Shown here: in pieces, positions 27,017 to 35,040 of the stretch
How positions within the stretch are numbered: the first letter of the stretch is position 1
How the letters are laid out: each line of letters opens with the position of its first letter
Assembly: GCF_030818655.1 (NCBI RefSeq)
Contig: NZ_JAUTAN010000001.1
Location: 806,001-870,000 of the forward strand
Direction: 5' to 3'
Length of the DNA: 64,000 bases
Source: Nocardioides zeae
Lineage (GTDB): Bacteria; Actinomycetota; Actinomycetes; Propionibacteriales; Nocardioidaceae
Notes under the pieces: model-generated
Databases searched by the model: none
What the model was told of the DNA's origin: nothing
Seen by the model: the letters and a program-made list of their open reading frames with translations, nothing else
Translations under genes and position numbers: made by a program

Positions 27017-28348
27017 TCAGGCCGACGTCGGTCCGAGTTCCTCCCGTGCACCCTCGCGCCCACCGTCCCGCGCGCCGTCCCGCACGACCTGCCGGCCCAG
27101 GGCCAGGGCGATCTGCAGCGTGAAGCCGTCCCGGGGGTCGGCCGGGGTGCACCCCGTGACCTCGGCGACCTGCGCCAGGCGGTAGCGCACCGTGTTGGGG
27201 TGCACGAAGAGCGCCCGCGCGGTGGCCTCGATGGAGGACCGCTGCGCGAAGAAGGTCGTCAGCGTCTCGACGAGCGCCGACCGGTGCTCCGCCAGCGGCC
27301 GGTGCACGTGGTCGAGCAGCTGGGCGCCGGCCCCGCGCTCACCGGCGAGCAACCGCTCCGGCAGGAGGTCGAGCGCATGCACCGGCCGGGGCGCGTCGGG
27401 CCACGCGACCGCGACCGCGTGTGCGGCGACGGCCTCCCGTGCCGAGACGTGGGCGGCCGCGAGGTCCTCGACCCACGGTCCGACCACGACCGTCCCGTCG
27501 TCGAACTGGTCGAGCACCGCCGCGGCGGCGTCCAGCACGCCCGGCTGGGCGCCGTCGTCGTCCGTCCCCGGGCGCCCCTCCCGTCGGACCCCGCCGAGCA
27601 CCACCACGAGGCGGTGCCCCTGGATCGCGCACAGCACGTCGGAGACGCGGGCGAGGGCACGGCGACGTACTTCTCCCACGAGGTCGGGGGCCGGCCGGCT
27701 CGTCGCGACGTCACCCACGACGACGCACACGCCGCGGCCCTGCCCCCAACCCAGCGCGCTGGCGCGCGACAGCACCTCGGCGTCGGCGTCGCCCCGCACG
27801 ACGCTGTCGACGACGAGCGCCTCGAGGCGGGCGTCCCACGCCCCGCGCAGCTCGGCCGCCCGGGCGTAGACGCGGGCGGTCGCGAAGGCGAGCTCGCGCC
27901 CGTAGTGCAGCACCCCGGCGTGGACCGCCGCGCGGTCGACCGGCTCGAGGAGGGGCTCGACGTTGGCCTCGACGACGTCGATCGCGAGTCGCACGAGGTC
28001 GACGGTCTGCTGGAGCGTGATGACCCCGGCGAGGGCCCGGGGGGCGGCGCCGAAGACGGTGCCCGCGATGAGGGTGTCGGCGGGCTGGTCCTCACCGCCG
28101 TGGCGCCACCACTCGACGAAGCTGCGGATGCCCGCCTGGATCACGAAGCCCACCCACGAGCGGTCCTCCGCGGACAGGTCGCGGAACCACGCGACGTCCG
28201 ACTCCATCCGCTGCGTCGCGGCGGTGCTCAGGCTGCCGAGGGCCCGCTGCAGCGCGTCGGCCGTGCGGGCCCGGTGCTCGGCGTCGTCCGCCGCCGAGGG
28301 GGGCGGGGGCGGAGGGGTGACCACCGTCCGAGGATAGTGGCCGGTCAC
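27017..28348 (-). CDS. fasR: PucR-family transcriptional regulator, FasR-like
   Basis: 443 aa. The C-terminal PucR helix-turn-helix is clear (FAQRSSIEATARALFVHPNT followed by VRYRLAQVAEVTG), after a GGDEF-like/CdaR region and an N-terminal helical domain. In Streptomyces the FasR regulator of this type activates the fab genes and sits directly beside fabD, exactly as here. The start is uncertain: GTG 28348 gives the longest form, but GTG codons about 8 codons further in would keep all domains. The C-terminal tail is Arg/Asp/Gly repeats. Confidence 0.85.
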   Translation of the reverse strand: MTGHYPRTVVTPPPPPPSAADDAEHRARTADALQRALGSLSTAATQRMESDVAWFRDLSAEDRSWVGFVIQAGIRSFVEWWRHGGEDQPADTLIAGTVFGAAPRALAGVITLQQTVDLVRLAIDVVEANVEPLLEPVDRAAVHAGVLHYGRELAFATARVYARAAELRGAWDARLEALVVDSVVRGDADAEVLSRASALGWGQGRGVCVVVGDVATSRPAPDLVGEVRRRALARVSDVLCAIQGHRLVVVLGGVRREGRPGTDDDGAQPGVLDAAAAVLDQFDDGTVVVGPWVEDLAAAHVSAREAVAAHAVAVAWPDAPRPVHALDLLPERLLAGERGAGAQLLDHVHRPLAEHRSALVETLTTFFAQRSSIEATARALFVHPNTVRYRLAQVAEVTGCTPADPRDGFTLQIALALGRQVVRDGARDGGREGAREELGPTSA

Positions 28349-28353
28349 GGCTG

Positions 28354-28371
28354 CGTGACGTCTGCGTCACG
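28354..28371. promoter_or_regulatory. Palindrome between fasR and the hydrolase
   Basis: CGTGACGTCTGCGTCACG has two perfect 7-base arms. It lies between divergent genes, 6 bases from the longest fasR start, so it could be an autoregulatory operator or the start region of either message. Confidence 0.35.
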
Positions 28372-28439
28372 GCCGCCCGCTCCCGGTGGTGGGCCTGGTT
28401 GGATGCCTCTCGTCCGGTCGTCGCGCATGAGGAGGACCC

Positions 28440-29450
28440 GTGGGCACGATCTCGTCCGCTCCCCCCGAGGTCCGGTACGTCGAGGTGCACGGCCACCGAC
28501 GGGCCTACGTCGTCGCCGGCGAGGGCCCCGTGCTGCTCCTCCTCCACGGTCTCGGCTGCGACCACACCACGTGGGCCCCGGTGGTGCAGGCCCTCGCCCG
28601 GACCCACACGGTCATCGCTCCGGACCTGCTGGGGCACGGTGCCTCGGCCAAGCCGCGCGCCGACTACAGCGTGGGCGGCTACGCCAACGGCATGCGGGAC
28701 CTGCTGACGGTGCTCGGGGTGGACAAGGTGACCGTGGTCGGCCACAGCTTCGGCGGTGGCGTCGCGATGCAGTTCGCCTACCAGTTCCCCGAGCGCACCG
28801 AGCGGCTCGTGCTCGTCGCCAGCGGCGGGCTCGGTCCCGAGGTGACGCCGTTCATCCGGGCCATCACGACGCCCGGGTTCCACCAGGCGGTCGGTGCGCT
28901 CATGCTGCCCGGCGTGCGGCACGCCGTGGTCGGGTCCCTCCGCGCGCTCGGGCAGGTGCCGACGAGCCACACGCGCGACCTGGCGGAGATCGCGGAGATC
29001 CTCGAGACGTTCCGCGACCCGCGGGCGCGGGCGGCGGTCCGCCACGTGGTGCGCCACGTGGTCGACTGGCACGGCCAGGTCGTGACCATGGCGGACCGCG
29101 CCTACCTGACCGAGGCCATGCCGATGCTCGTGGTCTGGGGCACCGAGGACCGCGTGATCCCCGCCTCCCACGCCGCCAACGCGGCCGTGCTCGCCCCGCG
29201 GGCCCGCATCGAGCTCGTGCCCGACGCCGGTCACTTCCCCCACAAGAACCACCCCGAGCGGTTCGTCGCGATCCTCGAGGACTTCGTCGCGACGACCCGA
29301 CCCGCGACGTACAGCCGCGCCCGCTGGCGCCGCTACCTGACCCAGGGGCCGGCCGCGTCGGTGGCGCAGGCCGAGGCCGGCAGCCGTCCCGTGCGGCCGA
29401 CGCCGCTGCCCCGCGGTCCCCGGGCCGTCACGTCGGGCCGGGGCGCCTGA
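28440..29450 (+). CDS. Alpha/beta-fold hydrolase
   Basis: 336 aa. The oxyanion motif LLLLHGLGCDHTTW is near residue 35, the nucleophile Ser in VVGHSFGGGVAMQ near 103, an Asp in WGTEDRVIP and the catalytic His in DAGHFPHKNHP. The shape is that of small-molecule ester, epoxide or C-C hydrolases; substrate unknown. The last 40 residues are Arg/Pro-rich and look disordered. GTG 28440 follows GAGGAGGA. Divergent from fasR. Confidence 0.9.
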   Translation: MGTISSAPPEVRYVEVHGHRRAYVVAGEGPVLLLLHGLGCDHTTWAPVVQALARTHTVIAPDLLGHGASAKPRADYSVGGYANGMRDLLTVLGVDKVTVVGHSFGGGVAMQFAYQFPERTERLVLVASGGLGPEVTPFIRAITTPGFHQAVGALMLPGVRHAVVGSLRALGQVPTSHTRDLAEIAEILETFRDPRARAAVRHVVRHVVDWHGQVVTMADRAYLTEAMPMLVVWGTEDRVIPASHAANAAVLAPRARIELVPDAGHFPHKNHPERFVAILEDFVATTRPATYSRARWRRYLTQGPAASVAQAEAGSRPVRPTPLPRGPRAVTSGRGA

Positions 29451-29527
29451 GCGCCACGCCGGGCCCTCGGGCCCGGGGCCGGGGGCCGCGCCCGGCTGAG
29501 GAAAGTGCGCGCGGCGTCCGACCTGGC

Positions 29528-29573
29528 GGAAGAAAACGCGGACCGGAAGGTCGGGGCCCTCGGGGCGGTTTCT
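29528..29573. repeat. REP-like element copy B, left half
   Basis: GGAAGAAAACGCGGAC (29528-29543) followed by the left arm GGGCGGTTTCT (29563-29573). Together with 30866-30945 it forms one palindromic element split by the IS30 insertion. Confidence 0.8.
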
Positions 29574-30865
29574 AGTGGTCGGTGCAACACGGCTGTGGGG
29601 GTTGTGTTGCGGGATCAAGAAGCGGCGCGTGCGCGGGGTCTGGGGCTGTTGGCGGCCGGGGTCCCGGCGAAGCAGGTGTCCGAGTTGCTGGGGTGGGATC
29701 GAGACACGGTGGCTTCATGGGCCACAGTCGCTGGCATGCGACTGCGCAAGGGCCGCCACGGCGGTGTTGTCGGTGCCCATCCACCCCCGCTGGACGGTGA
29801 CTGGGTCGATGAGCACGGCCGGTTGAGCCAGGCCGGGCGGGCCTTGATCCAGATCCGTCGCAGCGAGGGACGGTGTCCAGCACGGATCGCTGCCGAGCTC
29901 GGGGTGCACCGCAGCACGGTGGGACGCGAACTGGCCCGCAACACCCGCCTGGGTCGCTACCACGCTGCTGCAGCGCAGGTGATGACCGAGCAGCGCCGGC
30001 CCCGGCCCCGCCCGTCCAAGCTCGCAGTTCGTGCAGACACCGGCGTGGATGCGGGTGTGGATGCGGGTGTGGATGGGGGTGCCGGTGAGGTGCTGCGCGC
30101 AGCGGTGCTGGTCCGGTTGAACAACCGGTTCTCACCCGTGCAGGTCAGCCAGGATCTGCGGCGGTGCTATCCGGGGCGCGACGATATGCAGGTGAGCCAC
30201 GAGACGATCTACCAAGCGCTCTACGTGCAGGGCAAGGGATCGCTGCGTGAGGAGCTGAAGGTCGAGAAAGCGTTGCGCAGCGGCCGCACCAGCCGTCGGC
30301 CCCGCTCGGCGCTGCCCCCACGGTCCAACCGGTCCTGGATCGGTGCCGAGGCCCACATCAGCCACCGCCCACCCGAAGCCGCCGACCGCGCCGTACCCGG
30401 GCACTGGGAGGGCGACCTCGTCATCGGCGCCGGCGGGCGTTCGGCGTTGATCACCCTGGTCGAACGCTCGACCCGCTACGCCCTGATCCGACGGCTGCCG
30501 CTGACCCACGACGCCACCACCGTCGCAGCTGCCCTGGTCACGATGATGACCAACCTGCCCGAGTCGTTGCGCCGCTCGCTGACCTGGGACCAGGGCAGCG
30601 AGATGGCCGCGCACACCACCTTCACCCTGGCCACCGGATGCCCCGTCTACTTCGCCGACCCCCACAGCCCCTGGCAACGCGGCACCAACGAGAACACCAA
30701 CGGACTCGTGCGCGACATCCACCCCAAGGGCACCGACTTCAACCACGTCAGCGACGCCGACATCACCGAGACCGAACGCCTCCTCAACATCCGCCCCCGC
30801 CAAACCCTCAACTGGGACACCCCCGCCGATAGGCTCCAACAACTACTCAACGTTGCACCGACCAC
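29574..30865 (+). mobile_element. IS30-family insertion sequence
   Basis: About 1.29 kb. Inverted ends GTGGTCGGTGCAAC (29575-29588) and GTTGCACCGACCAC (30852-30865) are perfect over 14 bases and enclose a full IS30-type transposase. The dinucleotide CT lies on both sides (29572-29573 and 30866-30867), a candidate 2-base target duplication. The exact outer base on the left (29574 or 29575) is uncertain. Confidence 0.88.
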
Positions 30866-30869
30866 CTGA
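29595..30869 (+). CDS. IS30-family transposase
   Basis: 424 aa DDE transposase. The N-terminus has two helix-turn-helix segments (AAGVPAKQVSELLGWDRDTV and CPARIAAELGVHRSTVGREL), which bind the inverted ends. The catalytic acids are in HWEGDLVIG, TWDQGSEM and GTNENTNGL. Residues near 150-160 repeat Val-Asp-Ala-Gly. GTG 29595, or GTG 29604, is chosen because any start further up would lie outside the left end. The stop codon TGA (30867-30869) lies just beyond the right end, so the last codon comes from flanking DNA. It looks intact. Confidence 0.92.
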   Translation: MGVVLRDQEAARARGLGLLAAGVPAKQVSELLGWDRDTVASWATVAGMRLRKGRHGGVVGAHPPPLDGDWVDEHGRLSQAGRALIQIRRSEGRCPARIAAELGVHRSTVGRELARNTRLGRYHAAAAQVMTEQRRPRPRPSKLAVRADTGVDAGVDAGVDGGAGEVLRAAVLVRLNNRFSPVQVSQDLRRCYPGRDDMQVSHETIYQALYVQGKGSLREELKVEKALRSGRTSRRPRSALPPRSNRSWIGAEAHISHRPPEAADRAVPGHWEGDLVIGAGGRSALITLVERSTRYALIRRLPLTHDATTVAAALVTMMTNLPESLRRSLTWDQGSEMAAHTTFTLATGCPVYFADPHSPWQRGTNENTNGLVRDIHPKGTDFNHVSDADITETERLLNIRPRQTLNWDTPADRLQQLLNVAPTT

Positions 30870-30945
30870 AGCCGCCCGGCGTGTCGCGGCCGAGAGTCCG
30901 CGTTCTCTTTCCGCCGGGCTGGACCGCGTCCGCGTTTTCCTTTCC
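30866..30945. repeat. REP-like element copy B, right half
   Basis: The arm GAAGCCGCCC (30868-30877) complements the left arm at 29563-29573. It is followed by two inverted copies of the family motif: GTCCGCGTTCTCTTTCC (30896-30912) and GTCCGCGTTTTCCTTTCC (30928-30945). Confidence 0.8.
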
Positions 30946-31006
30946 GCGGGCCCTCGGGGCACTCGGGCGGCCCAGGAGAAAGCTCTCGCGGTCCGGGGAA
31001 CATTCG

Positions 31007-31363
31007 TCCCCGCGCCGTACCCTCCGGCAGGTCGTCGGACGGCGGCACCACCGCGATGACGCCCGTCGTGACCACCTCGGCCGCGGTGGGGGAGACCTCG
31101 GCGCCGGTGAGAGCGTTGACCAGCGTGCTCTTGCCGCGCTTGACCTCGCCGACCACGACCACCGACGGCGGGGGCGGGACGGCGCTCACCGGCGTCATGG
31201 CGAGGGCGACGTCCTCCGTCATGCCCAGCTTCGTCAGCAGGCCGACGGCCCCGCCGAGCGCCTTCTTCTGGCTCGGCTGCAGGCGCACCCGGATGGGGTA
31301 CTCACGGGGCTCGGCCCGCGCCACGGGTGCGCTCGGAGGGGTGCTCACGTCGGTGGGATGCAC
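31007..31363 (-). pseudogene. Dynamin-like GTPase, N-terminal stump
   Basis: About 119 residues of recognisable sequence. It starts like actinobacterial dynamin-family proteins and has a P-loop (VVGEVKRGKSTLVNALTG, about residues 71-88) and the switch-I threonine region (SPTAAEVVTTG). The similarity stops near 31007. The DTPG motif, the specificity motif and the whole helical stalk, several hundred residues in intact members, are missing. The frame stays open into the repeat and IS DNA but reads as nonsense. GTG 31363 or an in-frame GTG 15 bases further in could be the old start. Dynamin-like proteins shape membranes; this copy cannot. Confidence 0.75.
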
Positions 31364-31427
31364 GAGGGGCCGCGGATGTTCCCGGACCGATCGACTTTTT
31401 CTCGGTCCGGGCTCCGCGGCCCCTCGT
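31362..31427. terminator. 66-base two-part hairpin after aceE
   Basis: The outer 15-bp stem, 31362-31376 with 31413-31427, and the inner 10-bp stem, 31381-31390 with 31402-31411, are both perfect. They are separated only by TGTT on one side and C on the other, with an 11-base loop. It begins 15 bases past the aceE stop, so it should end aceE transcription. Confidence 0.85.
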
Positions 31428-31441
31428 CGGGTGGTGACGCG

Positions 31442-34243
31442 TCAGGCGTCGCCGCCCTCCTGCTTGACGTCCTTCACGGCCGTCGGGTCGTCCACGCGGT
31501 AGGCGTCGAACGCCTTCTGCACGACCGACGGGTCGATCTCGCCGGCCTCGGCCAGCGACTGCAGCGCCGCGACCACGACCGACTGGGCGTCGATGTGGAA
31601 GAAGCGCCGCGCCGACGGGCGGGTGTCGGCGAAGCCGAACCCGTCCGCACCGAGCACCCGGTAGTCCTCCGGCACCCAGCGGGCGATCTGGAGGGGCACC
31701 GCGGCCATGTAGTCCGACACCGCGATGACCGGGCCGTCGGAGCCGGCGAGCTTGTCGGCCACGTACGCCGTGCGCGGGGTCTCGCTCGGGTGCAGGAGGT
31801 TCCACTCCTCGGCGGCGACGCCGTCCCGGGCCAGCTCGTTCCACGAGGTCACCGACCACGTGTCCGCGGCGACGCCCCACTCCTCGGCCAGCAGGCGCTG
31901 CGCCTCGGCGATCCACGGGAAGCCGACGCCCGACGCGAGCAGCTGCACGCGCGGGCCCTGGGCCTCCGACGTGGAGACCTTGTGGATGCCCTTGAGGATG
32001 CCCTCGACGTCCACGTCCTCCGGCTCGGCCGGCTGCGCCACCGGCTCGTTGTAGACCGTGAGGTAGAAGATGACGTCCTCGCCCTGCGGGTGCTGCTCGG
32101 TCGCGCCGTACATGCGCTCGAGGCCGGACCGCATCACGTGCGCCACCTCGTAGGAGAACGCCGGGTCGTAGTGCACGACCGCGGGGTTCGTCGACGCCAG
32201 CAGCGGGGAGTGCCCGTCGGCGTGCTGCAGGCCCTCACCGGTCAGCGTCGTGCGTCCGGCGGTCGCACCCACGAGGAAGCCCCGGGAGAGCTGGTCGGCC
32301 ATGGCCCAGATCGAGTCGCCCGTGCGCTGGAACCCGAACATCGAGTAGAAGATGTAGAACGGGATCATCGTCTCGCCGTGGGTGGCGTACGCCGAGCCCG
32401 CGGCCGTCGCCGACGCCATGGCGCCCGCCTCGGAGATGCCCTCGTGGAGCAGCTGCCCCGAGGTCGACTCCTTGTAGGCCAGCAGCATGTTGCGGTCGAC
32501 CGACTCGTAGGTCTGCCCCATCGGGTTGTAGACCTTGGCGCTCGGGAACATCGAGTCCATGCCGAACGTGCGGTACTCGTCCGGGGCGATCGGCACGATG
32601 CGGGCGCCGATCTCCGGGTCGCGCATCCAGTCGCGCAGCAGGCGGACGGCGGCCATGGTCGTGGCGACCTTGTTCTTGCCGGCGCCCTTCTTGAGCTCCG
32701 CGTAGACCTTGTCGCCCGGGAGCTTGAGCATGGTCGAGCGGTTGACGCGCTTCGGCAGCGAGCCGCCGAGCTGCTTGCGCCGCTCCATCATGTACTCCAT
32801 CTCGGGGGACTTCTCGCCCGGGTGGAAGAAGGGCGCGGCGCCCGTCTCCTCGTAGGCGAGGTCGAGGTCCCGGTCCGAGATCGGCAGGTAGAGCCGGTCG
32901 CGGAAGCGCTTGACGTCGTCCTTCGTCAGCTTCTTCATCTGGTGCGTGGCGTTCTTGCCCTCGAGGGCGTCGATCGTCCAGCCCTTGATGGTCTGCGCCA
33001 GGATCACCGTCGGCTGACCCGTGTGCTTGGTCGCGGCGTCGAAGGCCGAGTAGACCTTGCGGTAGTCGTGACCACCGCGCGGGAGCTTGCGGATCTGCTC
33101 GTCCGACATGTGCTCGACCATGGCGCGCAGGCGCGGGTCGCCGCCGAAGAAGCTCTCGCGGATGTAGTCGCCGGACTCGACCGAGTAGGTCTGGAAGGCG
33201 CCGTCGGGGGTGCTGTTCATCTTGTTGACGAGCACGCCGTCGACGTCGCGGGCCAGCAGCTGGTCCCACTCACGGCCCCAGACGACCTTGATGACGTTCC
33301 AGCCCGCGCCCCGGAAGTTGGACTCGAGCTCCTGGATGATCTTGCCGTTGCCCGTCACCGGGCCGTCGAGCTGCTGCAGGTTGCAGTTGATGACCCAGGT
33401 GAGGTTGTCGAGCTCCTCGCGGGCCGCGACCCGGATGGCGCCGAGCGACTCGGGCTCGGCCATCTCGCCGTCGCCGAGGAAGGCCCACACGTGCTGCTGC
33501 GAGGTGTCCTTGATGCCGCGGTTCTGCAGGTAGCGGTTGAAGCGCGCCTGGTAGATCGACCCGATGGCCGTGAGACCCATCGACACGGTCGGGAACTCCC
33601 AGAACCCGGGCATGAGCCGGGGGTGGGGGTACGACGAGAGACCCTGCCCGACACCGTGCTGCACCTCCTGGCGGAAGCGGTACAGCTGCTCCTCGGAGAG
33701 ACGGCCCTCGAGGAACGCGCGGGCGTAGACACCGGGGGAGGCGTGGCCCTGGATGTAGACCTGGTCGCCGCCGCCGGGGGCGTCCTTGCCGCGGAAGAAG
33801 TGGTTGAAGCCGACCTCGTAGAGGCTGGCGGAGGACTGGTAGGTCGCGATGTGGCCGCCGACCTCCAGGCCCTTGCGGTTCGCGCTCGACACCATCATCG
33901 CGGCGTTCCACCGGATGTAGGCCCGGATGCGGCGCTCGATCTCCTCGTCGCCGGGGAACCACGGTTCGCGCTCGGGCGGGATCGTGTTGATGTAGTCCGT
34001 GGAGCGCAGGGCCGGCACGCCGACCTGCTTCTCCCGGGCCCGCTCGAGGAGTCTCAGCATCAGGTAGCGGGCGCGGTCGCGCCCACGGTCCTCGATCAGG
34101 GAGTCGAAGGAGTCGAGCCACTCGTGCGTCTCGTCGGGGTCGATGTCGGGCAACTGGGTCGGCAGGCCCTCATGGATCACGGACGGTGAAGTGGGACGCG
34201 ACTGGCTGGGTCGGGGTGTCGGGTCAGCGGTCACGTCGGCCAT
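31442..34243 (-). CDS. aceE: Pyruvate dehydrogenase E1 component, homodimeric
   Basis: 933 aa. Decarboxylates pyruvate with thiamine diphosphate and passes the acetyl group to the lipoyl E2, feeding acetyl-CoA to the TCA cycle and to fatty acids. The ThDP motif [10 protein letters not shown]...[11 protein letters not shown] is near residues 245-285; [20 protein letters not shown] and [16 protein letters not shown] are typical of the family. ATG 34243 is chosen from the N-terminus of the family; a longer frame exists upstream but would overlap the divergent gene. Transcribed alone, with E2 and E3 elsewhere. Confidence 0.96.
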   Translation of the reverse strand: MADVTADPTPRPSQSRPTSPSVIHEGLPTQLPDIDPDETHEWLDSFDSLIEDRGRDRARYLMLRLLERAREKQVGVPALRSTDYINTIPPEREPWFPGDEEIERRIRAYIRWNAAMMVSSANRKGLEVGGHIATYQSSASLYEVGFNHFFRGKDAPGGGDQVYIQGHASPGVYARAFLEGRLSEEQLYRFRQEVQHGVGQGLSSYPHPRLMPGFWEFPTVSMGLTAIGSIYQARFNRYLQNRGIKDTSQQHVWAFLGDGEMAEPESLGAIRVAAREELDNLTWVINCNLQQLDGPVTGNGKIIQELESNFRGAGWNVIKVVWGREWDQLLARDVDGVLVNKMNSTPDGAFQTYSVESGDYIRESFFGGDPRLRAMVEHMSDEQIRKLPRGGHDYRKVYSAFDAATKHTGQPTVILAQTIKGWTIDALEGKNATHQMKKLTKDDVKRFRDRLYLPISDRDLDLAYEETGAAPFFHPGEKSPEMEYMMERRKQLGGSLPKRVNRSTMLKLPGDKVYAELKKGAGKNKVATTMAAVRLLRDWMRDPEIGARIVPIAPDEYRTFGMDSMFPSAKVYNPMGQTYESVDRNMLLAYKESTSGQLLHEGISEAGAMASATAAGSAYATHGETMIPFYIFYSMFGFQRTGDSIWAMADQLSRGFLVGATAGRTTLTGEGLQHADGHSPLLASTNPAVVHYDPAFSYEVAHVMRSGLERMYGATEQHPQGEDVIFYLTVYNEPVAQPAEPEDVDVEGILKGIHKVSTSEAQGPRVQLLASGVGFPWIAEAQRLLAEEWGVAADTWSVTSWNELARDGVAAEEWNLLHPSETPRTAYVADKLAGSDGPVIAVSDYMAAVPLQIARWVPEDYRVLGADGFGFADTRPSARRFFHIDAQSVVVAALQSLAEAGEIDPSVVQKAFDAYRVDDPTAVKDVKQEGGDA

Positions 34244-34272
34244 CGTCGCACGTGGCGCAGCCACAAGAAATC

Positions 34273-34284
34273 TACCCGTGGGTA
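34273..34284. promoter_or_regulatory. Short palindrome upstream of aceE
   Basis: TACCCGTGGGTA, two 5-base arms, 30 bases upstream of the aceE start in the 235-base gap to the divergent DUF3052 gene. Possible operator; the rest of the gap shows nothing I recognise beyond a GC-rich stretch. Confidence 0.25.
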
Positions 34285-34478
34285 CGTGGGCGCGCTCGCG
34301 CGCGGACGCGGGCGGCGCGCGTCGTAGCGGGAGGCTCGGCGGCAACTCGCGCCGCCCGTTGGGGACGAATGGGTTGCGCGGGCTGCGGAAACCGGCTGGA
34401 CTACGGGGCACGCCGCGTGCAGGCGCGCGGCGACAGGCAGGACCGACAGGTCGAGACAGCAGGGAAGTGGAGGGTCGA

Positions 34479-34919
34479 GTGAGCGCGACGTCGGGTGGAG
34501 GTTCCACCCAGACCGCCGGAGCCGCGGGCAACGTGGCGAGCCGGCTGGGACTGACGGTCGGCACGGTCGTCCAGGAGCTCGGGTGGGACGAGGACACCGA
34601 TGACGAGCTGCGGCAGGCGATCGAGGACGCGATCGACGGCGACATGGTCGACGGCGACGACGGAACGGTCGTGGACGCCGTCGTGCTGTGGTGGCGCGCC
34701 GACGACGGCGACCTCACCGACGGGCTCGTGGACTCCCTCGCCGATCTCGCCGCGGGCGGCGTGATCTGGCTCCTGACCCCGAAGGTCGGCCGGCCGGGGT
34801 CCGTCGAGCCCGCCGACATCGCCGAGGCGGCGGACACGGCGGGGCTCTCCCAGACCACCACCGCGGCCGTGAGCCGCGAGTGGAGCGCCGTGCGCCTCGA
34901 GGCGCCCAAGCAGGCCTGA
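34479..34919 (+). CDS. DUF3052 family protein
   Basis: 146 aa, acidic, conserved in actinobacteria and usually found next to aceE, as here. The core is [20 protein letters not shown] then helices and [20 protein letters not shown]. No catalytic motif is visible. The fold resembles small regulatory or cofactor-free alpha/beta proteins. GTG 34479 follows GGAGGG. Function unknown. Confidence 0.88.
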   Translation: MSATSGGGSTQTAGAAGNVASRLGLTVGTVVQELGWDEDTDDELRQAIEDAIDGDMVDGDDGTVVDAVVLWWRADDGDLTDGLVDSLADLAAGGVIWLLTPKVGRPGSVEPADIAEAADTAGLSQTTTAAVSREWSAVRLEAPKQA

Positions 34920-34958
34920 CGCCACGCCCGGTGTCGCCGCGGTCACGCGTGCGTGTTC

Positions 34959-35011
34959 TGTAACTCAGAGTGACACTTTCTGTTCACATCTGGGGAACGT
35001 CTCGCTACTGT
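34959..35011 (+). promoter_or_regulatory. Promoter and operator of the acyl-CoA synthetase gene
   Basis: TTCACA (34983-34988), a 17-base spacer and TACTGT (35006-35011) make a good SigA-type promoter 30 bases from the GTG start. Just upstream, TGTAACTCAGAGTGACA (34959-34975) is an inverted repeat with one mismatched pair, of the size TetR-family fatty-acid repressors bind. Confidence 0.55.
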
Positions 35012-35040
35012 GACGCGCAGGCGATCGGAAGGAGCGCGGC

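Noticed and set aside
29574..31363. IS30 insertion as the cause of the dynamin truncation
   Set aside because: The two sides of the IS rejoin into a continuous palindrome with a CT duplication, so no flanking DNA seems lost at the IS; the truncation lies about 60 bases further on.
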